Shown here: piece by piece, positions 46,874 through 64,000 of the stretch
Position numbering within the stretch: the stretch's first letter is position 1
Layout of the letters: each line of letters begins with the position of its first letter
DNA from: Strigamia acuminata
Lineage: Eukaryota > Arthropoda > Chilopoda > Geophilomorpha > Linotaeniidae
NCBI GenBank assembly: GCA_949358305.1
Contig: OX442323.1
Coordinates: 7,068,001 to 7,132,000, forward strand
Length of the DNA stretch: 64,000 bases
Direction of reading: 5' to 3'
Translations under genes and position numbers: made by a program
The notes under the pieces: generated by a model
The model's input: only the letters and a program-made list of their open reading frames with translations
What the model was told of the DNA's origin: nothing
The model's database searches: none

Positions 46874-47755
46874 ATGGATGAGTTAAAAAATGAAGGGGAG
46901 AGAAACTTCACGCGGCTTTATATGAATTTGTTTGCGGCCGTGCGGGAAGCTCTGCGCGAATTATTCCGCGAATCATGGCAGAAGTTGACTGGCGATGTTT
47001 GGAGAGATTCGGCGGAGCAAGGTAAGGTTTTCATCGAAGGATACGGAAAAAATTTTTTCGATGACTCGCCAGACAACTTTCTAAGAAAGAAATTAGCTTC
47101 TGGTTGTCCGGAGAATTGGGACATTACCTTACTCTGCCAAATATTTCTGAAATTAGATCAGTTTCATTTTGCCTTGCATCAGGATCAATGGCCGAAAATC
47201 CGAACAATATTAAACATTCGGAACTACCTCTCGCACCACCCGTCGAGTTACATCCCGAATGAGGAATTCTTGGAAACATGGATGGAAATCGAAGAAATTT
47301 TATTAATTTTCAAATTCTCGAAGGATAAATTGATCGCTCTGAGGCCGCCATTGGACATTTTTAATTTTGGCAAATCCCGTATGGCGATAGCTCATCAGTT
47401 CAATGCTGAAGGAAATTTTAAATTTAAAAAGGGAAAATGGCACGACGCCATGCATTGTTTTAAGGTTGCGTTGACGTTTTCGGCGCACATTCCGGAAGAG
47501 GATTCGGCCAAGTTCGAAGCGAATCTTAAGGTCGTTTCGAAATGTTTCAAAGATTCACCGTATGGCGAACCAACGCAAACGGCAAAGCACCGAAAACGTA
47601 GCATCGGAGAGCATTGTTGCCAATCCGTTGTTACCAATCCTCAAAACCGCCGTCAAAGTTTCCCACTTTCCCGAACCGGAACCGATGTTTCCAACGCGAG
47701 AAAACAACAGCTCAAAGTTCCGGCAAAGTTAGAAAGCTCCTGGAGAAAGAAATGA
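46874..47755 (+). CDS. HEPN-TPR paralogue 2 (short form)
   Basis: 293 aa starting M-D-E-L-K-N-E-G. The same layout as its neighbours: F-T-R-L-Y near the N-terminus, G-C-P-E-N-W-D-I-T-L-L-C, R116-N-Y-L-S-H121, one TPR-like unit (A-E-G-N-F-K-F-K-K-G-K-W-H-D-A), then a basic tail (K-H-R-K-R-S-I-G, N-R-R-Q-S-F-P-L-S-R) homologous to that of gene 1 and absent from gene 3. Genes 1 and 2 therefore share the tail-creating change and are closest relatives. AATAAA at 47882-47887 in a 3' region nearly identical to that of gene 1. Function as for gene 1: not established. Confidence 0.75.
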   Translation: MDELKNEGERNFTRLYMNLFAAVREALRELFRESWQKLTGDVWRDSAEQGKVFIEGYGKNFFDDSPDNFLRKKLASGCPENWDITLLCQIFLKLDQFHFALHQDQWPKIRTILNIRNYLSHHPSSYIPNEEFLETWMEIEEILLIFKFSKDKLIALRPPLDIFNFGKSRMAIAHQFNAEGNFKFKKGKWHDAMHCFKVALTFSAHIPEEDSAKFEANLKVVSKCFKDSPYGEPTQTAKHRKRSIGEHCCQSVVTNPQNRRQSFPLSRTGTDVSNARKQQLKVPAKLESSWRKK

Positions 47756-48403
47756 GCGTGGGAGCAAATTTTCGAAAACGATCTGTTTGGTAATCCTTAT
47801 CGATGCTTTGACTACCGGCCATCGAGTTGATTTTTGAGGAAAGTTATGAATTTATTCTTAAGTCGGGCCACGGGTGGTTTTAATAAATCTACAAATTTCT
47901 TTATTTTTTTAAACAAAATTTTTTTGGTCGGCCATTGACGAAGTGGATAATTGGCTCTTTTCACACCAGATAAAGATAAATTGGTTTTGTGAAGTTCAGA
48001 AAACAGTTGGAAATTGATTTATTTGCTGCATTGAACCATTTTTTATTTATTTTTCTTACACTAAGAGCCGATTGTGGATGTCCAGTAGTTTCGAAGATTT
48101 CCCACTAGATGGGGCCAAAAGTAAAAATATGAATATTTTATTCGTGATTTTTTAGGAAGATTTTGGGTTGTCGCACGACCAAGACTTAATTTTGACTTTC
48201 TTAAATCAAATAAATTCTTAGATCTGTTGGTTTTGGGAACATATTTCGTGTTTGTGGGCGACGAGATGGGTGATCGCATCGGGTGGTGCCAAAACCCGGT
48301 GCTACAATCTCCGCCATGTTTGTAAAAACGTAGAATCCGGATCCGGGTTACGATTACTCCGTGCACGAAGCGGTCACGTAGCTGTACAGAATAAGCGAAC
48401 AAG

Positions 48404-48528
48404 TGACGTTGCGTGGTCGTTCCAGAACTAGATCTGAAATATGTAAGGATCCAAAGTATGTGCGTTTTAATTCAGCTAACAACGAATACGATACTCCAGT
48501 ATACTTTAATGTGTGTCAATTAAAAGAG
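48404..48528 (+). promoter_or_regulatory. Degenerate promoter and probable non-coding exon of HEPN-TPR gene 3
   Basis: The CRE is reduced to TGACGTTG (48404-48411) and the heat-shock element keeps only two units, TTCCAGAA (48420-48427). No good TATA. A donor AAGAG/GTGAGT at 48528/48529 and the acceptor TTTTTATTCAG immediately before the ATG at 49433 suggest a spliced 5' UTR with a ~900-bp intron. Confidence 0.5.
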
Positions 48529-48970
48529 GTGAGTTTATTTAGTATTCATTTTAAACTGAATACAAATCTGGGAAACTTGTTGCAATTTTGAGTTTCCGAT
48601 TAAATTTCTAAAAAATTTGAAATTTAAAAAAATCAGATTGAAGATGTTTTTTCAAAACAACAAATCGTTTGGAATTTTGTTTTTGATTTGACAAACAAAA
48701 ACAACAAATCGTTCAGAATTATTGTTGTTGTTTCGACATAACTACAAACAAAAATATATTTTTATCAAAACAAACAGGAAAACGCAGATAACGGAGATTG
48801 CGGTGGCCATTTTGACCGGAAATAAACCCGCATTTTTCTTACAAATTAAAAAAGAGAGAGAATTAACCTAGAACGACTAAAATCGGTCGAAATAGCATAC
48901 GTGCACAATATGTTTCGGCGTCAAATTTAAATTTATAAACACACGCAAAACATGCGAAGAAAATCGTAAA

Positions 48971-49210
48971 GCAAAAATTGATGGATTTTACAAAACCTGA
49001 TAAAATTAAAGCAAAAATTGATGGATTTTACAAAACCTGATAAAATTAAAGCAAAAATTGATGGATTTTACAAAACCTGATAAAATTAAAGCAAAAATTG
49101 ATGGATTTTACAAAACCTGATAAAATTAAAGCAAAAATTGATGGATTTTACAAAACCTGATAAAATTAAAGCAAAAATTGATGGATTTTATAAAACCTGA
49201 TAAAATTAAA
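48971..49210 (+). repeat. 40-bp tandem repeat, six copies
   Basis: The unit begins GCAAAAATTGATGGATTTTA. Five copies are identical and the sixth differs by one base (C to T). It lies in the presumed 5' intron of HEPN-TPR gene 3. Such homogeneity means recent expansion. Confidence 0.95.
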
Positions 49211-49432
49211 ACAAAAATTTTGATTTCAGACATGCAATTTTCGATAGATCTGGTGATTCATAAAATTACATTATTGCACATTAATTTATTATTTAGTCAT
49301 TAAAAATTATTATTTTCTCAATGGGTCATTCATTATGACTGGTTTTAGTCGTTCTAGGCAGGAGGAAATTCTGGCCCTCTAGTGTTAAATCATCAAATTT
49401 CTAAATTATTTTTGTTGCCAATTTTTATTCAG

Positions 49433-50338
49433 ATGGATGATTTAGATAACGAGGAAAGTAAAAACTTCGTGAGGCTTCACTCGATTTTGATGCCTCGTGC
49501 ATGCCAGGTTCTGCGCGATTTATTCCGTGCAACATGGCAGAGTTTCGCGGGCACAGAATGGAAGGACTCTGCGGCACAAGGCAAGAAGTTCATCGAAGGC
49601 GTCGGCAAGAAATTCTACGAAGACGCGCCCGACAAACTAAAGAAGAGATTTGCATCGGGTTGTCCGGATGAGTGGGACGTGTCGTTACTCTGCCATATTC
49701 TTCTCAAGTTTGATTACGGCGACTCGCGCGCCCTGAACAGGCAGCAGCAGTCGAAAATCCGACAAATTCTCAAAATTCGAAACTACCTCGCGCACCACGA
49801 AACAAATCAAATCTCGAACGAAGAATTCCGGGACACATGGCTGCAAGTTGAAAAGATTTTAGACTTTTTCGGATTCCCGCAGAATGAATTGCACAATCTG
49901 CGGTCGAAATTCGACATTTTCGACGACTCCAAGTTGGCGCAAGCGCAACGGCGCAACGATAAAGGAAATTCAAAATTCAAAATGGGACGATACGACGAAG
50001 CCGTGGTTTATTATTCCGAAGCGTTGGAGTTTTCGGACATTCCGAAGATGGATTCAGCCAAGTTTTATGCGAATAGATCGGCCGCCTACCTCAAATTGGC
50101 GTCGGACGAGCTCAATGGCGACAGGGACTTGTTGGTTTTCGCGCTCGAAGATGCCAAGATGGCCGTCAAGTTGAGACCCGATTGGGAAAAATCGTTGTTC
50201 AGATTGGGATGCGTGTATAGGGAAATGGAGGATTACAAAAAGGCGCTCAAAATGTTCAGTTCGGTACTACAGTACGATCCCGACAACGAGATTGTCAAGA
50301 AAGAGAAAGAGTTTTGTCTCGATCAAATATATGGTTAA
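49433..50338 (+). CDS. HEPN-TPR protein 3 (long form with three TPRs)
   Basis: 301 aa from the ATG directly after the acceptor TTTTTATTCAG. The HEPN-like domain, about 1-155, has F-V-R-L-H, Q-G-K-K-F-I-E, G-C-P-D-E-W-D-V-S-L-L-C and R116-N-Y-L-A-H121. Residues about 178-295 hold three TPRs: N-D-K-G-N-S-K-F-K-M-G-R-Y-D-E-A, A-N-R-S-A-A-Y-L-K-L, and L-F-R-L-G-C-V-Y-R-E-M-E-D-Y-K-K-A-L, the Hsp70/Hsp90-co-chaperone type of TPR array. The architecture suggests an RNA-acting HEPN domain brought to a protein partner by the TPRs, which is inference. This is the likely ancestral form; paralogues 1 and 2 lost TPR2-3. AATAAA at 50506-50511. Confidence 0.8.
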   Translation: MDDLDNEESKNFVRLHSILMPRACQVLRDLFRATWQSFAGTEWKDSAAQGKKFIEGVGKKFYEDAPDKLKKRFASGCPDEWDVSLLCHILLKFDYGDSRALNRQQQSKIRQILKIRNYLAHHETNQISNEEFRDTWLQVEKILDFFGFPQNELHNLRSKFDIFDDSKLAQAQRRNDKGNSKFKMGRYDEAVVYYSEALEFSDIPKMDSAKFYANRSAAYLKLASDELNGDRDLLVFALEDAKMAVKLRPDWEKSLFRLGCVYREMEDYKKALKMFSSVLQYDPDNEIVKKEKEFCLDQIYG

Positions 50339-50647
50339 TTTTTTACATTGTTTTCAACCTCGATTCTCGTACTCGAGGGGATTCTAGTCATTGTGACAAC
50401 GAATTTTTTTGATAAATTTTACATTTCAAATGTGGGAGAAATTATTTTTATACAAAACGTTACCAAGATGGTTATATTTTGTAATACTTGATAAAAATTA
50501 ATCAAAATAAAATATAGTTTAAAATTTTATTATACATCTATTTTGATGTTTTTCTCTCGGGGCCACGGACATATTTTAGAAATTTTTTTAGAAAAATATA
50601 TTTTTGGACGATAAGAGTTTAGAAACACAATTTTCTTCATCTGTATG

Positions 50648-50653
50648 TTTATT
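50648..50653 (-). terminator. Poly(A) signal of lipocalin gene
   Basis: Minus-strand AATAAA 37 nt downstream of the stop codon at 50690. Confidence 0.6.
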
Positions 50654-50689
50654 ATTTTATTCAAGAGTACAGTAAATCCTGGAACTAAT

Positions 50690-51441
50690 TTATTCGTGAC
50701 GACATACAGTTTCGGGTAACGGGAAAAGCGAATCTCTCTTCACGTTGGATCCGCTAACAGAAAGATGCTTGAAGAATTTTCCAATAATTTCTTCAGATAT
50801 ATCGGTGGAAGATCCATCGATATATATTTGCTCTAAAAAGAAAACGAGCGTAAAAGATTTATTTTTTAAAAATAAATTTTAAATTTTTCTACCCATGTGT
50901 TCTTCGGTCGAAACGGTGGCGCAAATCCAGAGCATAAAGAAATCATTTTCGACGTAATAAGTGACGACTGTCAAGTCCAAGTCTTGCTTGAGTGGCAGAG
51001 TGGTGTAAAACCCAGGCGTCTCCTCGTTGCTCTTCAACGTCACATTGTAGTCCTGAATTGATCTGAAAAATAAATATTCATTTTTCCGACCTCAAACTCG
51101 AGTTTTCTTCGTTTTCTCGGTTTTCTCACCCGTTGTTCAAGTGGTTGCTGAACTGGATTAAAAGTCCATCTGCAATCTGAGTGATGTGCGAGTGCGCGCA
51201 TTTGCTGTCGTGTTTTAAAACCGGATCGGTCGTGTGCAAAATGTTCCATTCACCGCTCACCTGATCGTTTGATTCGATAAGTGGAAAACTTAAAATATTT
51301 GCTCAATTTTTTTTTTACCTGATTTGGGTCGAATGGAGTGGACGGTGGAACGAATGGACATTTTCCAGGATACACGGCGCAATCGGCAGAATAAAGCGCC
51401 GAAATTGCGATGAAAACGGTCAATTTGAGGACACCCAACAT
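50690..51441 (-). CDS. Secreted lipocalin
   Basis: Four exons in phase: 51319-51441, 51130-51260, 50893-51062 and 50690-50832 (188 aa). Residues 1-21 are a signal peptide (LKLTVFIAISALYSADC). The mature start Y-P-G-K-C-P-F-V-P-P, the F-D-P-N-Q / V-S-G-E-W segment (the G-x-W lipocalin motif) and the later beta-strand V-V-T-Y-Y-V-E-N-D-F match arthropod lipocalins of the apolipoprotein D / bilin-binding type. The spaced cysteines (K-C-P, S-K-C-A, I-C-A, V-C-R) allow two disulfides. These proteins carry small hydrophobic ligands in haemolymph or cuticle; the ligand is unknown here. Complete and apparently functional. Confidence 0.82.
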
Positions 51442-51508
51442 GTTTGGACAGTCGCAACTGATGAGTGAGTGGGAAATGTGGAGTTTTCTTTTGTGAGGGG
51501 GCTTTCAT

Positions 51509-52776
51509 ACAAAGGGGTTACCAATCAGAGACATTGAAATGTGACCCTGAAGGGCCCTAGGTGACCTCAATGCCACTTAGAGTAAATGACTGCCGATAAG
51601 TAGGCAAGATGTTTGCTTTGGAGGCCATGGCCACGCTTTATCTCCCATGTTTTCTTCTTTTTTAAATGATAATATATTTTTTTTTTAGTTTTAAAAATAT
51701 TTAGATACAATTAGTAAAAATATTATACACTCCATCAGACCATCACTGGTTTTTCACTTAAAAGTCAAATAAGTGACAACCGAGACAATTTGTATGGTAA
51801 AAATGACAAAACTGAATATTTATCACCCCTCACAATTGCTACTGATATAAAAACCCGCTTAAAAGTGATGATTATACGCAAAGAAAGTAAACAAATTTAA
51901 AAAATTAATATTTACAATAGTATTTCTTGTTGCACTTGTTGTTGTTGCAATGTTGCTCCAAGGCCAACTGTTGATGCATTCTCTCAATTGGGTAAAATCT
52001 AAATTGGATGCTTTATCAGTTGCAATCTTAATGTCTCAAATGCTCTTTTGTTGGGCTTCCCCCAATTAGACTAAGAGATTCTCAATAACACGTGTATATT
52101 TATTATTATTCATTTTTATTTATGATCATTTTTTATTTTTATTACGCGGAGTATTATTTTTTTGGCTTAACCAGGATGATTGTTCAGTTTTCCAGATGTA
52201 AATCTGAAAAATAATTTATTAGTGTCAACAATCACAATGCCACAAATCACAAAGTCATCTTTTTTTATTCATCTTTTTGTTTGTTTAGTTTTGTGCGGTT
52301 GATGTTTCATCCTGAAAGGGGTTTGCGGCCATTTTATTCCACAACTAAAGCGTGACACGAACTGTAACGATGGGTTTTCAAGTATTGGTATGAAAAACAA
52401 TTTTTTAAAACAGATGCAGCGAATAGATAATGATTAAAAGCAACCCAGCGATGCTTCCCTGCTGCGCATCAAGAGTCAATTTTCATCAATTTACAAAATT
52501 ACAGACTCAAATTGATGACCATAGTTAAATCTCGCGTGTTTTTAAAACAAATTTATAGAAATTTATAAAGAAAATAATATTTTAATTCAATTTGCTCGGA
52601 AATCAAAGCGAGTCAAAGTGTATAAACAAATTCATTACATTTCGGCTGGAAAAAATCATTCATATTTACAAATTTCATTCGGTTGCTGAAAAAAAAATTA
52701 TAAAAATATATTTTCAGAACATTATATACAATTCGGAATATTAATTCATTAAAAAACAATTAATTAAAAAAAAAGT
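51509..52776. other. Intergenic between lipocalin and POLQ
   Basis: AT-rich, no coding evidence. It contains the lipocalin upstream region and the POLQ 3' flank; no clear poly(A) signal for POLQ was found. Confidence 0.4.
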
Positions 52777-60282
<7,506 letters not shown>

Positions 60283-60486
60283 CACGATCGATGTTAAATG
60301 TCATTCTAAACAAACCAATTCAAATCCGCCTGCGAAGCTGTTGGCTGGCGCCATTTACGCCTTGATTGGCCAAACCGCCGTCAGATGGCGAACCGAAGCC
60401 GAAAAAACAAAAACCAGCATGGTGGACGGATGACATTAGCAACGAATCGTCTATTTTTCTGTTTTAATTAGTGCACACACGGACAA
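60283..60486. promoter_or_regulatory. Divergent promoter of POLQ and XPO4
   Basis: Only 204 bp separate the two start codons (60282 minus, 60487 plus). CCAAT at 60315-60319 and its inverse ATTGG at 60365-60369 are visible; no TATA. A housekeeping bidirectional promoter is inferred. Confidence 0.6.
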
Positions 60487-63026
60487 ATGGCAGATGTTTT
60501 ATCGCAGTTGGAATCGTCAGCTAAAGTTTTATTGGTAACTTTGCCGTTTAACGAGATTTAAATCGTCTAATTTTAATTTTTCCGTAAACTAAACGTAGGC
60601 TCCGCCAAATGTCGTGACGACTTTGCAGAGACACGAAGCAGAAACGGTGTTTTTAAATTTCAAAAAAACCAAATCACCATTTGCACTGTGCAGACACATA
60701 CTCGGTACTGTCTGTCAACGAAAAACCGAGTCACGGAATTGACATTTTTGTATCTAAATTGCAGAAAACAGCAAGAACGACTACGTGTTGTACCAAACGG
60801 CATCTTTATTGAAGGAATCTATAATTCGTGAATGGTGTTTGATATCGAGAGTCGATGTCGAATTACTCGGAAATTATCTATTACAATATGTGCTGGAGAA
60901 AAATGGGTAAAAGTTGTCGGAAATTGTTTTGTTTTTTTTAAATTGTTTTTAATTTAATTTTTGTAGTTTATGTAGTTTCGTACGTGAACAGATTTTGCAG
61001 GTGATTGCAATTATCGTCAAACGAAGCAGCATCGACGGAAATGTGGAAAATAAGGAATTTATTTTGTCGGAAGTTTCGCGGTTAATTCAGAACGGAAATT
61101 ATAACACCGTGAGATTTGTTAATTCGTGATTTTTTTAGTTTTTGTTATATTTTGTTATTTTGTAGCAAATTATTGGATGTTCGATTTTATTTGCGTTATT
61201 AAACGAGTACGCGAGCACAGTTAAATCCAGCGACGTTGGACTGACGTGGGAAGTTCATTTTAAGGCGAAAAAATCGTTCGAGGCGTCAGATTTGCTACGG
61301 ATTTTTCAATTCTGTCTTCAAGTTTTATACGAATTGGAAAAATGCGAAGAATTATCGCCGGAGTTCGTGACGTTGCTCAATAAATTTCTAACCATAACGG
61401 AACAAGTTCTAAGCTGGAACTTTGTCTACAGCAATTATATCCTTTTAAATTGAATTTTTTTTGTCTAAAATATTTTATTCAGTCGTTTTTCTTTAATCTA
61501 ATCACTGCCAAAGAAATTAATCGGCGTTTTTGAGACCGATCCATCGCCATCTTTTCGTCCGGGTACTCAATGGCGCGCCATTTTTATGAACAATAGTGTT
61601 TTGGATTTATTTTTTAAGGTTTTATTCCTAAGTGTACACAGTTTTATTGACTATTTATTGTTTTTCCCTTCACTTTTTACAGATTTACTGGAAGTTTCGA
61701 ACTCGCGTTGATTTAGCAACTCATTCCATCAACAGTCTCATTCAGTTAGCAACATTACATGGATCAGTATTTCCAAATAAAGATGTGCGAGTGCAATATT
61801 TATCATTTTATCTCGAAGGATTATTAAAAATAGCAAAAAGGTATCGCACCAAAAACCCAAAAACCCAAAATGAAAACAAAAAATAGATAATTTCTCTTTG
61901 ACAGCTGCGCAAATGGGCAAGAAGCGTTGGGAATAGCGAATATAATTAGCAAACTGGTCCTCTTTTTCCCACCAGCCGTTCTCGTCTTGATTAGCAGCGA
62001 ACTACTCGAAGAGTTTATGAAAGATTTGACTCGGTTGACGTGTAAATTTATTCAACTGGCGACGGAGGAAGAGGTCCGAGTGTTTTTTCAACCGAGCTTC
62101 GATCGTTTAAATAATGTGTTCGTTAATTTTATAGATATCGAGCGAAGACAAGTACTATTCCGAGGCGTTCGGCCGACTGTTAGAAGCCTGGGTGATCCTC
62201 CATCACGACATACATTTATTCCCGTCGAATTTCTGTAAACAAGCGTCGGCCGAGATCGTCAATTCGTACCTCCAATGTCACATTTCGGCACCGGAAGGAA
62301 TGAAACTCCAAGTAGAATTTTAATATATTGATCGATTCGATTTTAATTTTAATTTTTTTTCTGTTCAACGAGGATGCGAACAAAGAGGAGTTCTCGGAGA
62401 ACGACGAGGACGACTGCACCGTTTTTGCCGACCAGTTGTCCGTAATTGGGATGCTCGCTCGACATTCTCTGGATTTGACCATTCCGACGCTCGTCAAGTG
62501 AGTGAAATAAATTGAAAAAAAAAAAAAAAAAATAACAATCTTCAATGTTTTGTATTTAGATTAATGGAAACTCGGGTCCAGTTGTTGGAGTACCACCTTA
62601 AGAAATTGCACCAACAGGCAATAACTCCGCACGAATTGTCGTCTTTGAACACCCTCTACGAAGATTTACATTGGATGGTTTTAATTATCGGTAATTTGAA
62701 GGAGAAATTTTTGTTTTTCGTTTTATTGATTTATATATTTTCTAGGACACACGTTGTTTCGAGAACAGGAAGGGGAAATGGCGTTAGTACCCTCGGAGAT
62801 CATGCATTACTCCATTAGCATGCATTCCTCGGTGAACATCGAAAACACGCTGCAGTTATTCGTGCCGGTGGACCGCGTCGTTCATGAGAATACCGATTCT
62901 GTCGTGCGCTTGATATCGACGGTGTTTTGGCTCAGCGAGCTCGAATTGCTGGCCATCAAAGCCAACATGGTGGCCGTTTTAAGCCCCGAAGTTTCCTCCA
63001 CGATCTTGTGGTTTTTGAAGCAATAA
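60487..63026 (+). CDS. XPO4: Exportin-4, N-terminal half, interrupted
   Basis: Twelve exons in phase: 60487-60534, 60599-60704, 60765-60906, 60967-61108, 61166-61423, 61514-61618, 61683-61840, 61905-62073, 62135-62311, 62373-62497, 62560-62690, 62746-63026 (613 aa). Matches exportin-4 throughout: [46 protein letters not shown], and [11 protein letters not shown]4 is a karyopherin (about 1,150 aa) exporting eIF5A, SMAD3 and others. Here the frame stops (TAA 63024) right after W-F-L-K-Q, and a copia LTR begins 4 nt later, so the second half is missing from the window. The 61423/61514 border uses a weak donor (GTCTAC) and is the least certain. Confidence 0.88.
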
Positions 63027-63029
63027 GAC

Positions 63030-63228
63030 TGTGATTTTGGTTGAACAACGGTGTTTAATTGCCCATTGAACATCAAAGATGTCCGCAAGGTCGAGAGAAC
63101 ATAAAACAACTACAGTTATGACATCACGAGGTCATACATCAAGATTTTTGACCCGTGACATCAGTCAATCATTAGAAACTGAACAAATCTTAATAATTAC
63201 ATTACCAATTCGAAATATAATCCTAACA
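63030..63228 (-). repeat. LTR of a second copia element
   Basis: On the minus strand it begins TGTTAGGATTATATTTCG and ends CAAAATCACA (TG...CA), preceded by a polypurine tract (AGGAGGAAA). This is the 3' LTR of an element whose 5' part lies beyond 64000. Confidence 0.8.
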
Positions 63229-63308
63229 TTTCCTCCTATTTTCGGAGTGAGTAAATTTCTACATTTCATTTATACAATCCAACCAATAAACAATAAAGAT
63301 TAAATTAA

Positions 63309-64000
63309 CTATTCAAATGACTTGAGATCTTCCAAGCATCTTTGAAGTTTTGGTCCGGTTAACGCCTTCGTCAGGAAATCCGCTTGCATCCGTTCGCTTG
63401 CGATGTGCTTAACCTTTATACCGCTTCTTAATAATTCTTCTTTGGTGAAGTGATATCGTCTATTCATCAACTTTGTACGCATCCGCTGCGTTGCTCCTTC
63501 CAATATTTGTATAGCGCCAGAGTTATCATTATAAATAACTTTGTTTTCGGTATCCATTGTCTTTCCACATAATTCTATCAGAAGGAATTCAGTCCAGATC
63601 AATTCTTGGAGTGCTTCTGCAATTGCGTTCAGCTCGCTTTCAGTTGCCGAAAGCGCAACAGTCCGTTGCTTCGAGCTTCTCCAGTTAAGCAAGCTGTCAC
63701 CATGTTTGATGACATATCCAGTGAAGGATTTCGCATCAACACTGGAATCCCATGATGCATCTGCGTAGCAATGGATCTCTCCAGGCTGCCTGCGGTAGAA
63801 TAAACCTTGGTCTGCTGTTCCTTTTATGTATCTGAACACTCTTTTGATGGCTTGCAAGTGTATGGCTCTGGGGTCTTTGTTATACTGCGATAACGAACTC
63901 ACAGCGTAGCTTACATCGGGGCGGGTCCCTGTTGCAAGATACATTATTGTTCCCACCATTTCCTGGTAGAATTTGGCGTCTATCTTCTTACTTTCTTCAT
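63309..64000 (-). CDS. Copia polyprotein C-terminus (RT end and RNase H), partial
   Basis: The frame is open to the window edge. It carries G-T-R-P-D-V-S-Y-A-V-S, A-D-A-S-W-D, W-R-S-S-K-Q-R-T-V-A-L-S-A-T-E-S-E, and D-N-S-G-A-I-Q, the end of the RT and the RNase H domain of Ty1/copia elements. It differs clearly in sequence from the copia element at 37241-42298, so it belongs to another family. No stop is seen in this part. Confidence 0.9.
   Translation of the reverse strand, partial: EESKKIDAKFYQEMVGTIMYLATGTRPDVSYAVSSLSQYNKDPRAIHLQAIKRVFRYIKGTADQGLFYRRQPGEIHCYADASWDSSVDAKSFTGYVIKHGDSLLNWRSSKQRTVALSATESELNAIAEALQELIWTEFLLIELCGKTMDTENKVIYNDNSGAIQILEGATQRMRTKLMNRRYHFTKEELLRSGIKVKHIASERMQADFLTKALTGPKLQRCLEDLKSFE

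Noticed and set aside
44162-50338. A toxin-antitoxin-like reading of the HEPN genes by analogy to bacterial HEPN-MNT pairs
   Set aside because: No partner nucleotidyltransferase is present, and promoter and poly(A) signals are eukaryotic.

Overview
The window looks like nuclear DNA of an arthropod, most likely an insect. It is AT-rich, with long homopolymer runs and abundant small DNA transposons. Its genes have many short introns and metazoan orthologues (DNA polymerase theta, exportin-4, a lipocalin, peritrophin-type cuticle proteins). The species cannot be named from sequence alone. Exon boundaries below were read by eye from splice signals and checked for reading-phase continuity; no alignment or database search was run.

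Layout. (1) 1-4.5 kb: no host gene seen; A/T-rich tandem repeat, an internally deleted Tc1/mariner-type element with perfect 31-bp inverted ends, and a short hAT-like element. (2) 4.5-8.3 kb and 16.8-23.1 kb, minus strand: two secreted cuticle-type proteins with one architecture (signal peptide, low-complexity arm, one six-cysteine chitin-binding type-2 domain split by a phase-0 intron at the same residue, low-complexity tail ending A-R-Y). One is Gly/Asn/Ala-rich (593 aa), the other Pro/Gln/Phe-rich (887 aa). Each has a TATA box and a non-coding first exon. They are separated by repeat-filled intergenic DNA. (3) 23-32 kb: small transposons (one nested inside another), a 69-aa secreted cysteine-rich peptide gene, and a two-exon candidate gene that I cannot identify. 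(4) 32.15-43.77 kb: an 11.6-kb segment bounded by ~330-360-bp inverted repeats built of short direct repeats and flanked by an 8-bp duplication. It holds pieces of at least four unrelated host genes (ICMT, AAR2, FBXW4, a PLPP4/5-type phosphatase), several unidentified pieces and a young copia retrotransposon. It looks like a gene-capturing foldback or Pack-type DNA transposon. (5) 43.8-50.5 kb: three tandem paralogues encoding an N-terminal HEPN-like domain (invariant R116-x4-H121) and TPR-type C-terminus, preceded by a repeated promoter with a CRE palindrome, a heat-shock element and TATA. (6) 50.6-51.4 kb: a four-exon lipocalin, minus strand. (7) 52.8-60.3 kb, minus strand: a complete 17-exon DNA polymerase theta. 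(8) 60.5-63.0 kb, plus strand: the N-terminal half of exportin-4, head to head with polymerase theta, broken by a second copia element that runs off the right edge.

How it fits together. The cuticle pair suggests a duplicated structural-protein locus whose repeat arms diverged in composition while domain and tail end were kept. The HEPN-TPR array is a local, recently duplicated family in which one copy keeps three TPRs and two copies have lost two of them. The intergenic unit of this array has been struck twice by different elements at almost the same place. POLQ and XPO4 share a ~200-bp divergent promoter.
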